Part shown: piece after piece, positions 33,501 through 41,992 of the stretch
Layout: each line of letters starts with the position of its first letter
How positions within the stretch are numbered: the stretch's first letter is position 1
Assembly (NCBI GenBank): GCA_015486155.1
Contig: WFSF01000029.1
Coordinates: 1-43,234, forward strand
Reading direction: 5' to 3'
Source: Armatimonadota bacterium
GTDB taxonomy: Bacteria; Armatimonadota; Hebobacteria; Hebobacterales; Hebobacteraceae
Length of the DNA stretch: 43,234 bases
Translations under genes and position numbers: made by a program
Notes under the pieces: generated by a model
What the model was told of the DNA's origin: nothing
The model's input: the letters and a program-made list of their open reading frames with translations, nothing else
Database searches by the model: none

Positions 33501-33897
33501 CGTCCAGCTTCTGAAGGAGCGACTCGCCGTCCTGGCTGATATGATAGCGGTGCTCACGGCACTGACGCGGCCGCCCGGCCTCGCGCTTGACCCATTGCCA
33601 GACCTGCCTTTCTCTTTCTGCGTCCACGTAGACAATCAGGTGTTCGTGGACCGACTTGGCGATCTGGGCCTCGATCTTGCGTCGTGTGGCATGGTCGGGC
33701 ATGTCAGGGCCAGGGGCGGGACACTCGAAGGCGACCATGCCGCGCTTCTGGGCGATGGCTGAAAGTGTGTACATCTGCCCGTTGAGGGATACTTCGATGG
33801 TCTGGGTGTGCCGATCCCAGCCCAGCTCCTCGACGAACAGGCGTCGCAGGTCGCACTCTCGGAGGAGCTGCTGGCAGCGTTGGCGATCAATCGGCAT
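30574..33897 (-). CDS. Eco57I-type DNA methyltransferase (anti-phage/RM)
   Basis: A 1107-aa adenine-specific methylase. The SAM-binding motif I is DPASGSGAF (518-526) and the catalytic NPPY lies at 759-762 (VVIGNPPYVEY). A helical N-terminal region of about 500 residues carries YINQKQMGAYYTKEDITGYI, the usual lead-in of Eco57I-type enzymes. A C-terminal half probably recognises the target. It starts at the ATG at 33895-33897, three bases after the stop of the PLD-SNF2 helicase gene, and overlaps the 96-aa gene at its end. Together these form a methylase/helicase-nuclease pair like those annotated as anti-phage or restriction systems; the methylase would protect host DNA. Confidence 0.9.
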   Translation of the reverse strand: MPIDRQRCQQLLRECDLRRLFVEELGWDRHTQTIEVSLNGQMYTLSAIAQKRGMVAFECPAPGPDMPDHATRRKIEAQIAKSVHEHLIVYVDAERERQVWQWVKREAGRPRQCREHRYHISQDGESLLQKLDAIAFTLDEEADLTLVGVTGRVRAAFDVDRVTKRFYDRFKAEHDAFLKFLKGIPDEDMQRWYVSVMLNRLMFIYFIQKRGFLNGDRDYLRNKLADSKRRGKSRFYREFLCPLFFEGFAKMPEERSPHARRLLGEVPYLNGGIFMRHQIESRYGEKIQIADAAFEKLFDFFDAYQWHLDERPLRRDNEINPDVLGYIFEKYINQKQMGAYYTKEDITGYISQNTVIPHLLDTARRKCRIAFEGEQSVWRLLQEDPDRYIYPAVRSGVIGEDGEVIPESALPDFVQAGMRDPKKRMFDRRYNLGEAHIPGPDGENLALPTETWREYVARRNRCLELRAKLAAGEIRDINDLITYNLDIRQFIQDVIENCEGPELLRAFWLALQEISVLDPASGSGAFLFAALNILEPLYEACLERMEAFLGDLERSGGKRHPRKFSDFRQILERVEQHPNRRYFVLKTIILNNLFGVDIMEEAVEICKLRLFLKLVAQVDSAEKIEPLPDIDFNIRAGNSLVGFASYQDVQTAIRSKLDFDDVMGRIQEKAEDLESLFFRFRQQQTEIGGEVTAEDKAELRRRLEELDGELNRYLAVEYGVAPGNKRAYEAWLTSHKPFHWFVEFYGIMSRGGFDVVIGNPPYVEYAKVKHDYTVRGYKTELCGNLFCLMLERSEGLRRAQGCVGMIIPISFTSSAGIQAARDVTADSQRALWLAHFSNRPGQLFAGAQNRLTILLSRPRDKNGTLFTTQYYRWNARNGERRALFSIIRYQPSQRDSRHSLRRVAKIGTPEASQVLKKIDASRTLGTWLTRAGPHRIFWVRVPGYFCQFFTRAPKARPLNGGAERVRGEVKQLTLQDERTAAALHAILNSSTYYVFFCASSDGRHINASDVYSFPLDIASFDSASLRRLGQLSRRLDECMRRHMTQWRKSGLLIDTVDSTACKPIIDQIDQVLAKHYGFTDEELDFIINYDIKYRMGRETGGRSSDDG

Positions 33898-33900
33898 CTG

Positions 33901-36900
33901 CTACTTGCCCTCCGGAACGAGTCCCAGGGAACAGATGATCCGGGGCTCGCGGGATTCCTTCTCTTCCTGTATGCGGCAAAGCCGATCCTGGTCGCGCAGG
34001 CTGATGACCAGTTCGGCCAGCGCCTGGTCGGACACCCCCGCCCGCAACTGGCGGTTCAGAGTGTCAACCGCGGACTGCTGGAGCGGGTACCTGTAGATGT
34101 CCTCGATCGCCTTCAGCAACTCTTGCGACTCGAACAACGTCCCCTTGACCTGCTCGGCGTAACTCTTCAATCGCTGGTAGGTCCGGAACCTCGCCCCGGA
34201 GGGGCGGCCGAGCTGGCCTCCGACCGAGTGCTCCTCCTCCGCCACCAGCTCCGCTGCCCGGCGGACCAGGTCGTGGTGGTTATCGCTCCGGGGCACCGGA
34301 GGCGTGTCGGGCTTGCACTCCACCGCCCGGAGAATCTCGATCGGCGACTCGGTTACAGTTCCGCCCTGCTCGTCGAGCCACACCAGGGCATCGTTGTCCT
34401 GATCCGTGCGCAGGTAGGCGATGACTCCCGCAGGAGCCTCCTCTGTGGGCCGGTGCGCGCGGGCGGAATAGACCACTCGCGGCAACTCCGAAACTATCTT
34501 CTCCAGCTTCGGGTCGGCCGCGATGGCGTTGTGCCAGATCTGGTAGGCTTCAGAGCCAAGGTCCACTTCGGTATCGTCGGGGTCATCGGCTATGCCGGCC
34601 TTCTCGTTGTAGAGATCGAGCACGAGCCGCTTGTCCGCTTCGTCCTCGAAGAACGCCTCATCCGTCCCGACCACCTCGCGGTTCTCGCGGAGGCGCCGGC
34701 GAAGCCGCCCGCGCAGGCCGATGATTCTCTCGATCCCTTCGGCAGGGAGGAACGAGTAGCAAAGAATCTGCTCCGCCTTCTGGCCGATCCGATCAACGCG
34801 GCCCACACGCTGGGTCAGACGGATCAGCGCCCAGGGAAGATCGTAGTTGACGACGATGTGGCAGTCGTGGAGGTTGAGCCCCTCGCTGAGGATGTCGGTG
34901 GAGATGAGCACGCGCAGCTCATCGCCAGGCCTGGGCACCTCGTTGGCCTCCGGACTGAATCTCCTGGCGATTCCCACCGGGTCCTCAGTCTGGCCGGTCA
35001 CGCCGGCGAGCTGCTCGATGCCCCGCTGCCGCAGCTGCTCGGTCAGATAGCGGACCGTGTCGGCGAACTGTGTGAAGACGATGACTTTGTCCTGCGCGTG
35101 GTCCTTTGTGAGGAGATCCTCGAGGGCGTTGAGCTTCGCGTCGAGGCCCGGATCCCAGTCTCCGCACTCCTGCAGAATGCCCAGCAACGCGGCCGCGTCC
35201 CCTCGGAGGTCCGCGGCGAGCTGCGCCACGAACAGATCCGAGCGAAGCCATCGGAACCGACGCCTGTACTGGCCCGCGTACTGAGTCTGGTAGATCTCGG
35301 CCGCGCGTCGCCGGAAGTCCTCCTCGGTGCGGAGAGCGACGACTTCAGCTTCCTCGTCGCCATCCTCCTCTACATCATCAAACAAGGCCTTCGTGGCCAG
35401 GTCCTCGTCCTCGGTGCCCGGATCCAGCAGCCCGGCGTCCTGGGTGCCGATGGGGATGTCCAGCCCGTGCTCCACAGCGTGCAGGAAGATGTAGTTCCGG
35501 AGGATGTGGCGTTCGACAGACTGGAGAAAGGCCTGACCGCTGCTTTCGAGACGCTTGAACAGGTTGGTGCGACAGAATCCCATCAGCCTCCGGCCAGCGC
35601 GGGAAAGGTCCCGGAGAATCTTGTCCTCGGCCGGGGTCGGCGGGGCGTGCGGCGAAGGTTCAATGTAGTTGGCGAGGCCGTACCGGGGCAGTTCCAGAGC
35701 GTTGATGGTGTCAACGACCTCCGGTGCGTACAGCCTCGCATATTGGTCGTTGGGGTCGGCATCGTTGATCGTGAAGGGAACCTTCCTGGGCTCACGCTCG
35801 GGGAAGTAGGCCCGTCCTCCGTCCTCGAGGGCAAGGTACTTGCGGCCGGTTTCCGGGTCGGTGAGTGCGTAGTTGTCCTTGATGAAGGTGCGCGAGCGGC
35901 GCACCATGTAGAGGCGCATCAGGTTGCGCCAGTCGTCGGCGTAGGGGCTGTGTTCGAAGGCGGCGAGAGAGCGCATCGGACACTGGTGCAGCCGCAGGAA
36001 TTCGGTCTCGCCCAATTCTCTCAGCAGTCGTTCCGGGCGTATGCCCAGGTCTTGATCCTCGGGGATGAAAAGGCGAAGCTGGTTTGAGAGGTCTACATAT
36101 GTCTTGTTGTACGGGGTGGCGGACAAGAGAATGACTCGGCTTTCGTTCCTCGCGATGTAGTCCTGAATCGCGCGGAAGCGCCTACCCTCGCGATTGCGCA
36201 GGTTGTGGCTCTCATCTATGATGACGATCCGGTAGCGTCGCAGCTCCGGCAGCTCGTTCAGCACCCGGGAAATCGAGAGCACCTCCCCCCGCAGCCGGTA
36301 CTGATGGACATAGTCCTTCCACATCGAGACTAGGTTCTTGGGACAGATGATTAGGGTCTCGAGTCCGTGGTCGTCCTCCAGAATCTTCGCCACCGCGGTG
36401 GCCATCAGCGTCTTGCCCAACCCGACCACATCGCCAATGAATACCCCGCCCCGCCTGTTGACGTGGTGGGCGGCAATCTTCACCGCGGCGACCTGGAAGC
36501 GAAAGAGCCGGTTGCCGAACTCGCGCGGGATGCGAAACTCCGCCAGCCCGGCCCTCGCCTCGCGCGACAGGTGGTAGGCGATCTTCAGGTAGATGTGGTA
36601 TGGCGGAATCAGCTCCTCGCGCGCCCAACTCTCGTCAATGATGGCGGCCAGCTCGTCGGAGATGTCCACACACCAACGGTCGTTCCAGCGATCCTCGAAC
36701 CATCGCGCAAGCTTCTCACAGGCATCGCCGTCCATGACGTCTACATTGAGCTCGCCCTGCTTCGCGAGTCCCGCCAGGGTCAGGTTGCTGCTGCCGAGGT
36801 AGGCGACGGCGGGATTGATGGGATCGGGCCGGAAGAGCAGATACAGCTTCGCGTGAAGCGGATGGCGCAGGAACAGCTTGACCACCACCTTGCGGGCCTT

Positions 36901-37269
36901 GATCTGGGCCGCGAGGCGACGCAATCCGCGCTCGTCTTCATTGGTGGGCGCGCCCACCGTCAGCTGATCACGGAACTCCTGCGCCAGCCGCTGTCTCAGA
37001 CGGAGAGCGGTCTGATTGTCTATCCCGCCGCTATTGGCGCTCAGGCGCATCGCCTCGCGCAGCTCATCCTGTGGGAGGCGCTGCATCCCCACCAGTAGCC
37101 GACAGCAGTTGCCCTCACCTCCACCCCATCGCTCGATGTACTCGTCGAGCTGCTTCCAGCCGCGCAGGTTGAAGTAGCCCACGCAGAAGTCCGCCCGCTC
37201 GGAGACCTGGATCGTCTCCTGAAGCGCTCTCAGCAGGTGCAGGTCAATGTTGTCGAAGATGTGTGGCAT
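33901..37269 (-). CDS. PLD-nuclease/SNF2-helicase fusion (anti-phage)
   Basis: A 1122-aa protein. The N-terminal phospholipase-D-type nuclease domain has HAK (His139, Lys141) in HPLHAKLYLLF, followed by GSSNLT. A superfamily-2 SNF2-type helicase follows, with Walker A VGLGKT (Lys286), the DEAH-like DESH (352-355), a motif III region VILLSATPYN, and C-terminal-lobe motifs KVIVFTQFADTVRYL and TQRVGRVDRIGQ. Such PLD-helicases are known anti-phage nucleases. Next to a methylase it would be the restricting subunit. I chose the ATG at 37267-37269, with GGGGAG about 11 bases upstream; the frame is open further upstream. Confidence 0.9.
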   Translation of the reverse strand: MPHIFDNIDLHLLRALQETIQVSERADFCVGYFNLRGWKQLDEYIERWGGGEGNCCRLLVGMQRLPQDELREAMRLSANSGGIDNQTALRLRQRLAQEFRDQLTVGAPTNEDERGLRRLAAQIKARKVVVKLFLRHPLHAKLYLLFRPDPINPAVAYLGSSNLTLAGLAKQGELNVDVMDGDACEKLARWFEDRWNDRWCVDISDELAAIIDESWAREELIPPYHIYLKIAYHLSREARAGLAEFRIPREFGNRLFRFQVAAVKIAAHHVNRRGGVFIGDVVGLGKTLMATAVAKILEDDHGLETLIICPKNLVSMWKDYVHQYRLRGEVLSISRVLNELPELRRYRIVIIDESHNLRNREGRRFRAIQDYIARNESRVILLSATPYNKTYVDLSNQLRLFIPEDQDLGIRPERLLRELGETEFLRLHQCPMRSLAAFEHSPYADDWRNLMRLYMVRRSRTFIKDNYALTDPETGRKYLALEDGGRAYFPEREPRKVPFTINDADPNDQYARLYAPEVVDTINALELPRYGLANYIEPSPHAPPTPAEDKILRDLSRAGRRLMGFCRTNLFKRLESSGQAFLQSVERHILRNYIFLHAVEHGLDIPIGTQDAGLLDPGTEDEDLATKALFDDVEEDGDEEAEVVALRTEEDFRRRAAEIYQTQYAGQYRRRFRWLRSDLFVAQLAADLRGDAAALLGILQECGDWDPGLDAKLNALEDLLTKDHAQDKVIVFTQFADTVRYLTEQLRQRGIEQLAGVTGQTEDPVGIARRFSPEANEVPRPGDELRVLISTDILSEGLNLHDCHIVVNYDLPWALIRLTQRVGRVDRIGQKAEQILCYSFLPAEGIERIIGLRGRLRRRLRENREVVGTDEAFFEDEADKRLVLDLYNEKAGIADDPDDTEVDLGSEAYQIWHNAIAADPKLEKIVSELPRVVYSARAHRPTEEAPAGVIAYLRTDQDNDALVWLDEQGGTVTESPIEILRAVECKPDTPPVPRSDNHHDLVRRAAELVAEEEHSVGGQLGRPSGARFRTYQRLKSYAEQVKGTLFESQELLKAIEDIYRYPLQQSAVDTLNRQLRAGVSDQALAELVISLRDQDRLCRIQEEKESREPRIICSLGLVPEGK

Positions 37270-37759
37270 GCGGGCTCGAACTCCCCTCGACCAGGATGGC
37301 CAACACGGCCAATGCGCCGCGGTCGCCATCCGGCCGGCTGAGCCTTTGTTCGACGAAACCTGGCCTGCGACCTCCCATTCAGGGACATCCCCAGCTCGTA
37401 GCCGGCGTGCACTTCGCTCTCCCAGACGAGCACCATGTCGCTGAGGAGTCTCGCCAAGCTCAGGTTCGCACTATCACCAGTTCCCGCCTCTTGGTGGCGA
37501 GAGGGCCGCGGATGGAGACCGTGAGCATCTCACGGTGCGCCAACTGTGCCTGTGGTGGAAGTGCAGCGGTCAGGTGGCATTGTCCTCGCCTGACTGCTCT
37601 CCGCCTCCCCCGCGCCGTGTGGGGCGCGGCACTTCGGCCATCTGTCCGCTCTGCCGCCCCGAGAAACGCCTTGACTTCCCCTCGAACATCCTCCCTCATG
37701 TCCTATCGGAAGTTCACCCGCGCCTGGCGGATTGGCAAGAACGCACAGAGGAGGCGGAG
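37270..37759. other. Intergenic stretch between the divergent PLD-helicase and recombinase genes
   Basis: This 490-base gap holds no gene I can support. Short frames on both strands look partly protein-like: on the minus strand ARLLSDMVLVWESEVHAGYE near 37390-37455, and on the plus strand a CPLCRPEK segment near 37650-37680. They lack starts and ribosome-binding sites and may be remnants. Promoters of both divergent genes should lie here, but I cannot pick them out. Confidence 0.4.
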
Positions 37760-38659
37760 ATGGCGAGAAAGCGACAGGCAAGAAGGTCGCACGAGCACGA
37801 ACTGCTGGAGGAGTTTCTGGGAGCGCTGACACTGGAGGGGCGGTCACCGCACTCGGTGCGGGCCTACCGCAAAGATCTGGAGGCGCTGCTGGCGGCCTTG
37901 GCCGGGCCGCTCAGCGAGGTGCGCCCTCGGGATCTGCGGGAGCATTTCCGCCAGCAGCTCACAGCCGGCCGTTCCCCCTCCACCATCAACCGCGCCATCG
38001 CCGCCTGCCGCTCCTTCTGCCGCTTCCTGTTCGAGGAGGGCCGGCTGGACACAAACCCCGCCCAGGCCCTGCGCTCCATCCGTCTGGGCCCTCCGCTGGC
38101 CCCCAAGCACCTGACCGTGGACGAAGTGCGCAAGCTGTTGTCCCTGCCCGATACCGCCGCCCCCACCGGCCGGCGCGATTTCGCCATCCTGATGCTGCTT
38201 TACAACACCGGCCTGCGGGTGGGAGAGCTGTGCGCTCTGAACCGAGCGGACGTCCGCCTACCCGCGGAGGGCTGGGGAGCACTGCAGGTGGTGGGCAAGG
38301 GGAGACGCCTCCAGCGCCTCCCCGTAAACCGTCCCGCCGCCGATGCGTTGCTGGCCTATCTCGCCGATCGGGATGACAGTGAGCCGGCCCTGTTTCTCAA
38401 TCGCAGCGGAGGCCGGTTCTCTGTCCGCGGGATCGCATTGTTGGTAAACCGCTACCTCCGAGCGGCAGGCATCACCGACCGCTCCGGCCCCCACCTGTTG
38501 CGTCACACCTTCGCCACCCATGCTCTGCGCGTCCGGCCCAATCTCCGTGCCGTGCAGGAGCTGCTCGGCCACGCCTGGGTCACCACCACCCAGCGCTACA
38601 CCCACCTGGAGCTGGAGGACCTTCAGGCCCAGGTGGCGGAGCTGCCGGCGAATACCTGA
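37760..38659 (+). CDS. Tyrosine recombinase/integrase (XerC/D type)
   Basis: A 299-aa site-specific recombinase with an N-terminal SAM-like core-binding domain (SPHSVRAYRKDLEALLAAL) and a catalytic domain. The catalytic set is Arg153 (TGLRVGEL), Lys180 (VGKGRR), His245 and Arg248 (HLLRHTF), His271 (LLGHAWVTTTQ) and nucleophile Tyr280 (RYTH). All are present, so it should be active. The ATG at 37760 has GGAGG five bases upstream. It lies at the edge of the defence genes, so it may be the island integrase rather than the housekeeping Xer; no att site was found. Confidence 0.9.
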   Translation: MARKRQARRSHEHELLEEFLGALTLEGRSPHSVRAYRKDLEALLAALAGPLSEVRPRDLREHFRQQLTAGRSPSTINRAIAACRSFCRFLFEEGRLDTNPAQALRSIRLGPPLAPKHLTVDEVRKLLSLPDTAAPTGRRDFAILMLLYNTGLRVGELCALNRADVRLPAEGWGALQVVGKGRRLQRLPVNRPAADALLAYLADRDDSEPALFLNRSGGRFSVRGIALLVNRYLRAAGITDRSGPHLLRHTFATHALRVRPNLRAVQELLGHAWVTTTQRYTHLELEDLQAQVAELPANT

Positions 38660-38716
38660 GCAGTGGCCTGGCGGTGTGGTCAGGCCGTAGAGGACGAGGG
38701 CCTGCGGCCCCCCGTC

Positions 38717-39946
38717 TCAGAGTTCGGCAAAGGGGATGGCGGTCACCCGCTCCCTCATCGGAAGACGGATATCCCCGGAATGCACCACATACCCGTGTCC
38801 TGCCCTCTCCCCCAGGTCCCGCTGGAAGGCCGCGATGCCGGCCGCCATCGGCGGCCGGGGGGTGGCCGAGAGCTTGGCCTCGACGGGGATGAGTTTCCCT
38901 CCGGCCTCGATCACGAAATCCACCTCTCTGCCTGCCGCCGTCCGCCAGAAATAGATCTGTGGGTCCTCTCCGCGGTGCACGAGCACTTTCAGGATCTCCG
39001 AAAACACCGCGGTCTCGAAGATCGCGCCTCCCATGGGGCCGGCCGCCACGTGCTCCGGATCCCGTAGACCCACCAGATAGCAGAGAGTGCCCACATCGGT
39101 GAAGTACACCTTCGGGCTCTTCACCAGCCGCTTACCGATATTGGCGAAATAGGGACGCACCACCACCACCTGGAAGGTCGCCTCCAGCACCGAGAGCCAG
39201 GCCTTGGCCGTGTTCGCCGTTACCCCCAGGTCGCGGGCCAGCTCCGACAGGTTCAGCAACTGGGCGCTGCGCGCGGCCAGCGCCCGGAGAAAGTTCTGGA
39301 AGAGGGCGAGGTCTCCCACCTGGCGTACGGTGCGCACATCCCGCTCCAGGTAGGTCTGGACATAGCTGGCATGCCAGAGAGTGGTGTCCCGCCGCGGGTG
39401 GGCGACCAGGTCCGGGTACCATCCCCGCATGAACGCCCTCTGCAGTTCCCGTGGCTTGAGGTGGACGGTCGTCTCTCCGCCACCTTTGCTCCTCCTCTCC
39501 CAGGGCAGCCTCGCCCGGGGCCTTCCCGTCGCCTCCAGCTGGGAGAGCGGCAGCAGCCGCAGAATGGCGGTCCGGCCCGCCAGCGTCTCGGTCACCTGCT
39601 CCAGCATCATCAGGTTCTGGGAGCCAGTGAGCAGAAACTGGCCCGCCCGGGAACGGCGCTCATCGATCAGCTCCTTGATATAGGGCAGCAGATCGGGCGC
39701 GTACTGGATCTCGTCGAAGATCACCGGCGGAGGGTAAAAGTCCAGGAAACCCCGCGGATCCGCGCTGGCCGCCGCGCGCACATCCGGGGGCTCCAGTGAA
39801 ACGTACGTGTGGCTGGAGCCGAAGACATGTCGCAGCAGAGTGGTCTTGCCGGACTGCCGCGGACCGGTGAGCACCACCGCGGGGAACTGCCGGGCCGCGC
39901 GCCGCAACACAGACTCCAGGCTACGCGGGATATACCGGTTTGCCAT
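38717..39946 (-). CDS. AAA ATPase with DUF4143 C-terminal domain
   Basis: A 409-aa protein of the AAA_14/DUF4143 family: Walker A GPRQSGKTTLL, Walker B-like VIFDEIQYAPDLLPYI, sensor LLTGSQNLMML. A C-terminal domain follows with a winged-helix part (ELARDLGVTANTAKAWLSVL) and a restriction-endonuclease-like end (GREVDFVIEAGGKLIPVEAK). The function of this very common family is not settled; many copies lie in mobile or defence regions. I prefer the ATG at 39944-39946 (AAGG nine bases upstream) over the ATG at 39952. A 33-bp palindrome lies 11 bases upstream. It is convergent with the recombinase gene. Confidence 0.88.
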   Translation of the reverse strand: MANRYIPRSLESVLRRAARQFPAVVLTGPRQSGKTTLLRHVFGSSHTYVSLEPPDVRAAASADPRGFLDFYPPPVIFDEIQYAPDLLPYIKELIDERRSRAGQFLLTGSQNLMMLEQVTETLAGRTAILRLLPLSQLEATGRPRARLPWERRSKGGGETTVHLKPRELQRAFMRGWYPDLVAHPRRDTTLWHASYVQTYLERDVRTVRQVGDLALFQNFLRALAARSAQLLNLSELARDLGVTANTAKAWLSVLEATFQVVVVRPYFANIGKRLVKSPKVYFTDVGTLCYLVGLRDPEHVAAGPMGGAIFETAVFSEILKVLVHRGEDPQIYFWRTAAGREVDFVIEAGGKLIPVEAKLSATPRPPMAAGIAAFQRDLGERAGHGYVVHSGDIRLPMRERVTAIPFAEL

Positions 39947-39957
39947 CGTCATCTACC

Positions 39958-39990
39958 TTGCAAATTTGCATTCAGAATGCGATTTTGCAA
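39958..39990. promoter_or_regulatory. 33-bp near-perfect palindrome before the DUF4143 ATPase gene
   Basis: TTGCAAATTTGCATTC (39958-39973) and GAATGCGATTTTGCAA (39975-39990) are inverted repeats with 14 of 16 positions matching around a single A. It is AT-rich in a GC-rich setting and lies just upstream of the start codon, where a repressor or an RNA hairpin would control expression. Confidence 0.55.
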
Positions 39991-40179
39991 GGAAATTGTC
40001 AAGCCGAGATTCGGCCTTGCGTCTGAAAACAGGCCGAGGTGGTGGAGTGGCCGGCGAACCCGGGAGCCGATATTGGCAGGTCGCTCCTTCGATCGGGAAA
40101 CCTGACCGCGAGGGAGGATCAAGAATGTGGGCGCTAGATGTCAATAATTGATGGCATTTCTATCCAGGAATGAAGTCTG

Positions 40180-40260
40180 CTACACCGCCTGACCACCAGC
40201 GGCCAGCATCTCCTCCACGTCGAGGCTGCTAAAGGTCGGCTTCCGTTCCTGGGCCAGTGC
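40180..40260 (-). pseudogene. Duplicated N-terminal fragment of an AbiEi-like gene
   Basis: About 26 codons read ALAQERKPTFSSLDVEEML and end in TAG at 40180-40182. They match MLAQERRPIFSSADA of the intact AbiEi-like gene next door. The fragment begins only 13 bases after that gene stops and lacks a start, so it is a remnant of a second copy. The rest of the gap from 39991 to 40179 shows nothing. Confidence 0.55.
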
Positions 40261-40273
40261 TCACGCCGATCTA

Positions 40274-41092
40274 TCAATAGCCCCATCCCTCTGGATCGAG
40301 CTCGTAGTTCACCAGCAGGCCCCAGCGAGTATTATGCCTTCCCCTACGCCGGGAGAGCGGGTCCAGCTTTGTGAAGCCGGCCGCTGGCGCCGACTCGGGA
40401 AGCAAGTGCGCATAGCGATCAAGCAGTCCTGTTCGTTCCAGGATGAAACCGAGGCGCTTGAGGATAGAACGATTCCCCATGCGTTTGGCATAGGACACCA
40501 CTTGGGATAGCTTCACTTCGTCATGGGAGAAGTAGATCGCCTTCGCGATGGTCTCTGTGCCGCCGCAGTGCTGAGGCCGATCCAGACAATCTGCCACCGT
40601 CTTCTCCGGATCGGAGATGCGCACCGGATGGCCGTCCACCTGCACCTCCTGCCACCCGAAGAACTTCCGCGGCGACACTCTCACGAAACGGCACTCCTGG
40701 GACAGCACCACCACCGGGTGCTTGGAGACCGTGGTGGCGACAAAGGTGGTGCGGGGCATCTGTTCGGTGAGGCCGTAATAGTTTAGGGCGGACCAGAACC
40801 CGATATAGTAGGGCTCCACCAGCAGGGAGGCAGCGACGAAGTTGTGCAGGGTAAATACGTCAGCACCCTCTACCCCCACGTCCAGTGGCACGAGGGCATA
40901 CAGTCCCCGGGTAAGAGGGAGCACCCAGCGCTTGCGCGCCAAGCGGTGGAGCATCAGACGTGCGTCTCTGCCCAACAGCCGCTTCGCATCGGCGCTGCTG
41001 AAAATCGGCCTCCGCTCCTGGGCCAGCATCCGCACCAGGAAGGCCTCGCGGCCGCCCAGCGCTATGTTATAGTTTTGTGCAGTAAGTTTCAT
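40274..41092 (-). CDS. AbiEi-type antitoxin/transcriptional regulator
   Basis: A 272-aa protein of the AbiEi family of type IV toxin-antitoxin systems. The N-terminal winged helix (ADAKRLLGRDARLMLHRLAR, then RGLYALVPL) would bind DNA. The C-terminal part has the family segments YYIGFWSALNYYGL, FVRVSPRKFFGWQEV and ISDPEKTVADCLDRP. AbiEi normally represses and neutralises an AbiEii nucleotidyltransferase toxin encoded downstream; none is present here, so it is an orphan or the toxin has been lost. I chose the ATG at 41090-41092; no clear ribosome-binding site precedes it. Confidence 0.85.
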   Translation of the reverse strand: MKLTAQNYNIALGGREAFLVRMLAQERRPIFSSADAKRLLGRDARLMLHRLARKRWVLPLTRGLYALVPLDVGVEGADVFTLHNFVAASLLVEPYYIGFWSALNYYGLTEQMPRTTFVATTVSKHPVVVLSQECRFVRVSPRKFFGWQEVQVDGHPVRISDPEKTVADCLDRPQHCGGTETIAKAIYFSHDEVKLSQVVSYAKRMGNRSILKRLGFILERTGLLDRYAHLLPESAPAAGFTKLDPLSRRRGRHNTRWGLLVNYELDPEGWGY

Positions 41093-41407
41093 GTGAAGAA
41101 ACTTTCTGCGCAATAATAGCAGAATGGGCGAGTGCGGTCAAAAAGGTGCCCAAGGCAATCTCATGCCCCCCAACATATCCCCGGTGAAACCTTCTGAGCG
41201 GCATGATGCTCCGTTTCCGTCACCCAGTCCGCGGGGGCGCGTACTCCGTCCTGGTGAGGATAAACATCCGCGCCCCTTCCTCCCCAAGCGGGACCGGGTG
41301 GCCCTCCCACACCGAGACTATCTCACCGTCGAGGCCCTATTGCTCTGTCGCGAAGTACTGCTGAGAAAACTGCGGGTGTAGCATTTCCACCGCCGAGCGT
41401 GAGTTCG
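41093..41407. other. Gap with decayed coding-like sequence
   Basis: No intact gene lies here. On the minus strand from about 41390 to 41220 one frame reads HPQFSQQYFATEQ, a TAG stop, then GLDGEIVSVWEGHPVPLGEE and MFILTRTEYAPP before a TGA. This looks like a decayed gene, perhaps from the same prophage as its neighbours, but I recognise no family. Confidence 0.3.
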
Positions 41408-41938
41408 TTACCTCTCCCTCCTCCCCTCCCTGGTGTCTGCCGGCAGCGCCCGTTGCTGGGCAATCTTCTCCCTCAGCATCATCAGCATCTGTGTTGCCTC
41501 CTGGTCGGTGATGGATCTGATGCTACCCGCGGTGAGGACTATCTCCTCCGGCGCTTTCTCCAGCATCCCCAGGGACTGGAGTATCTCGTTGCGCTGCTGC
41601 ACCGCGTTGAGCAGCACCGACAGAAACCTGGCCCGGGTGGCCGAGCCGCGGGGCGCGGCCAGCAGATCGGTCCAGGCCTGGCGGGAGATCGCCTCACACT
41701 CCTCCACTACCTCCGCGGCCGCCTGCAGAGCCGCCTCCCGGGCCGCCTGGGCGCGGCGCAGGTGATCGCGGCGCGCCCGGCGCATCACCGCCAGGTCGTT
41801 CTCCACCGTGCCATGGGAGGCCCCCACCGCGGAGGCGATCTCCTCCAGGGTCAGCTTCTGCACCACCCGCAAACGCCACACCTTCAGGCGCCGCTCTCTG
41901 ATGGCGGCTTTCTTCTCCGGCGATATCGCTCTCGGCAT
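41408..41938 (-). CDS. Phage terminase-small-subunit-like DNA-binding protein
   Basis: A 176-aa protein. An N-terminal helix-turn-helix (about 22-50, KLTLEEIASAVGASHGTVEN) is followed by an Ala/Arg-rich helical region. The layout resembles phage terminase small subunits that recognise packaging sites; other phage regulators are possible. The ATG at 41936-41938 has GGGAG seven bases upstream. It follows a methyltransferase fragment on the same strand, the usual order in phage packaging regions, which suggests a prophage remnant. Confidence 0.6.
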   Translation of the reverse strand: MPRAISPEKKAAIRERRLKVWRLRVVQKLTLEEIASAVGASHGTVENDLAVMRRARRDHLRRAQAAREAALQAAAEVVEECEAISRQAWTDLLAAPRGSATRARFLSVLLNAVQQRNEILQSLGMLEKAPEEIVLTAGSIRSITDQEATQMLMMLREKIAQQRALPADTREGRRER

Positions 41939-41992
41939 GCTCACACTCCCCCAGTTTTCCCCAGTGATGGCGACTTCTGCAACGCGCTCAGA

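Noticed and set aside
31588-33762. Long plus-strand open frame (724 codons)
   Set aside because: It is the antisense shadow of the Eco57I methylase; the minus frame carries DPASGSGAF and NPPY.
33808-36087. Long plus-strand open frame (759 codons)
   Set aside because: It is the antisense shadow of the PLD-SNF2 helicase, which has clear helicase motifs on the minus strand.
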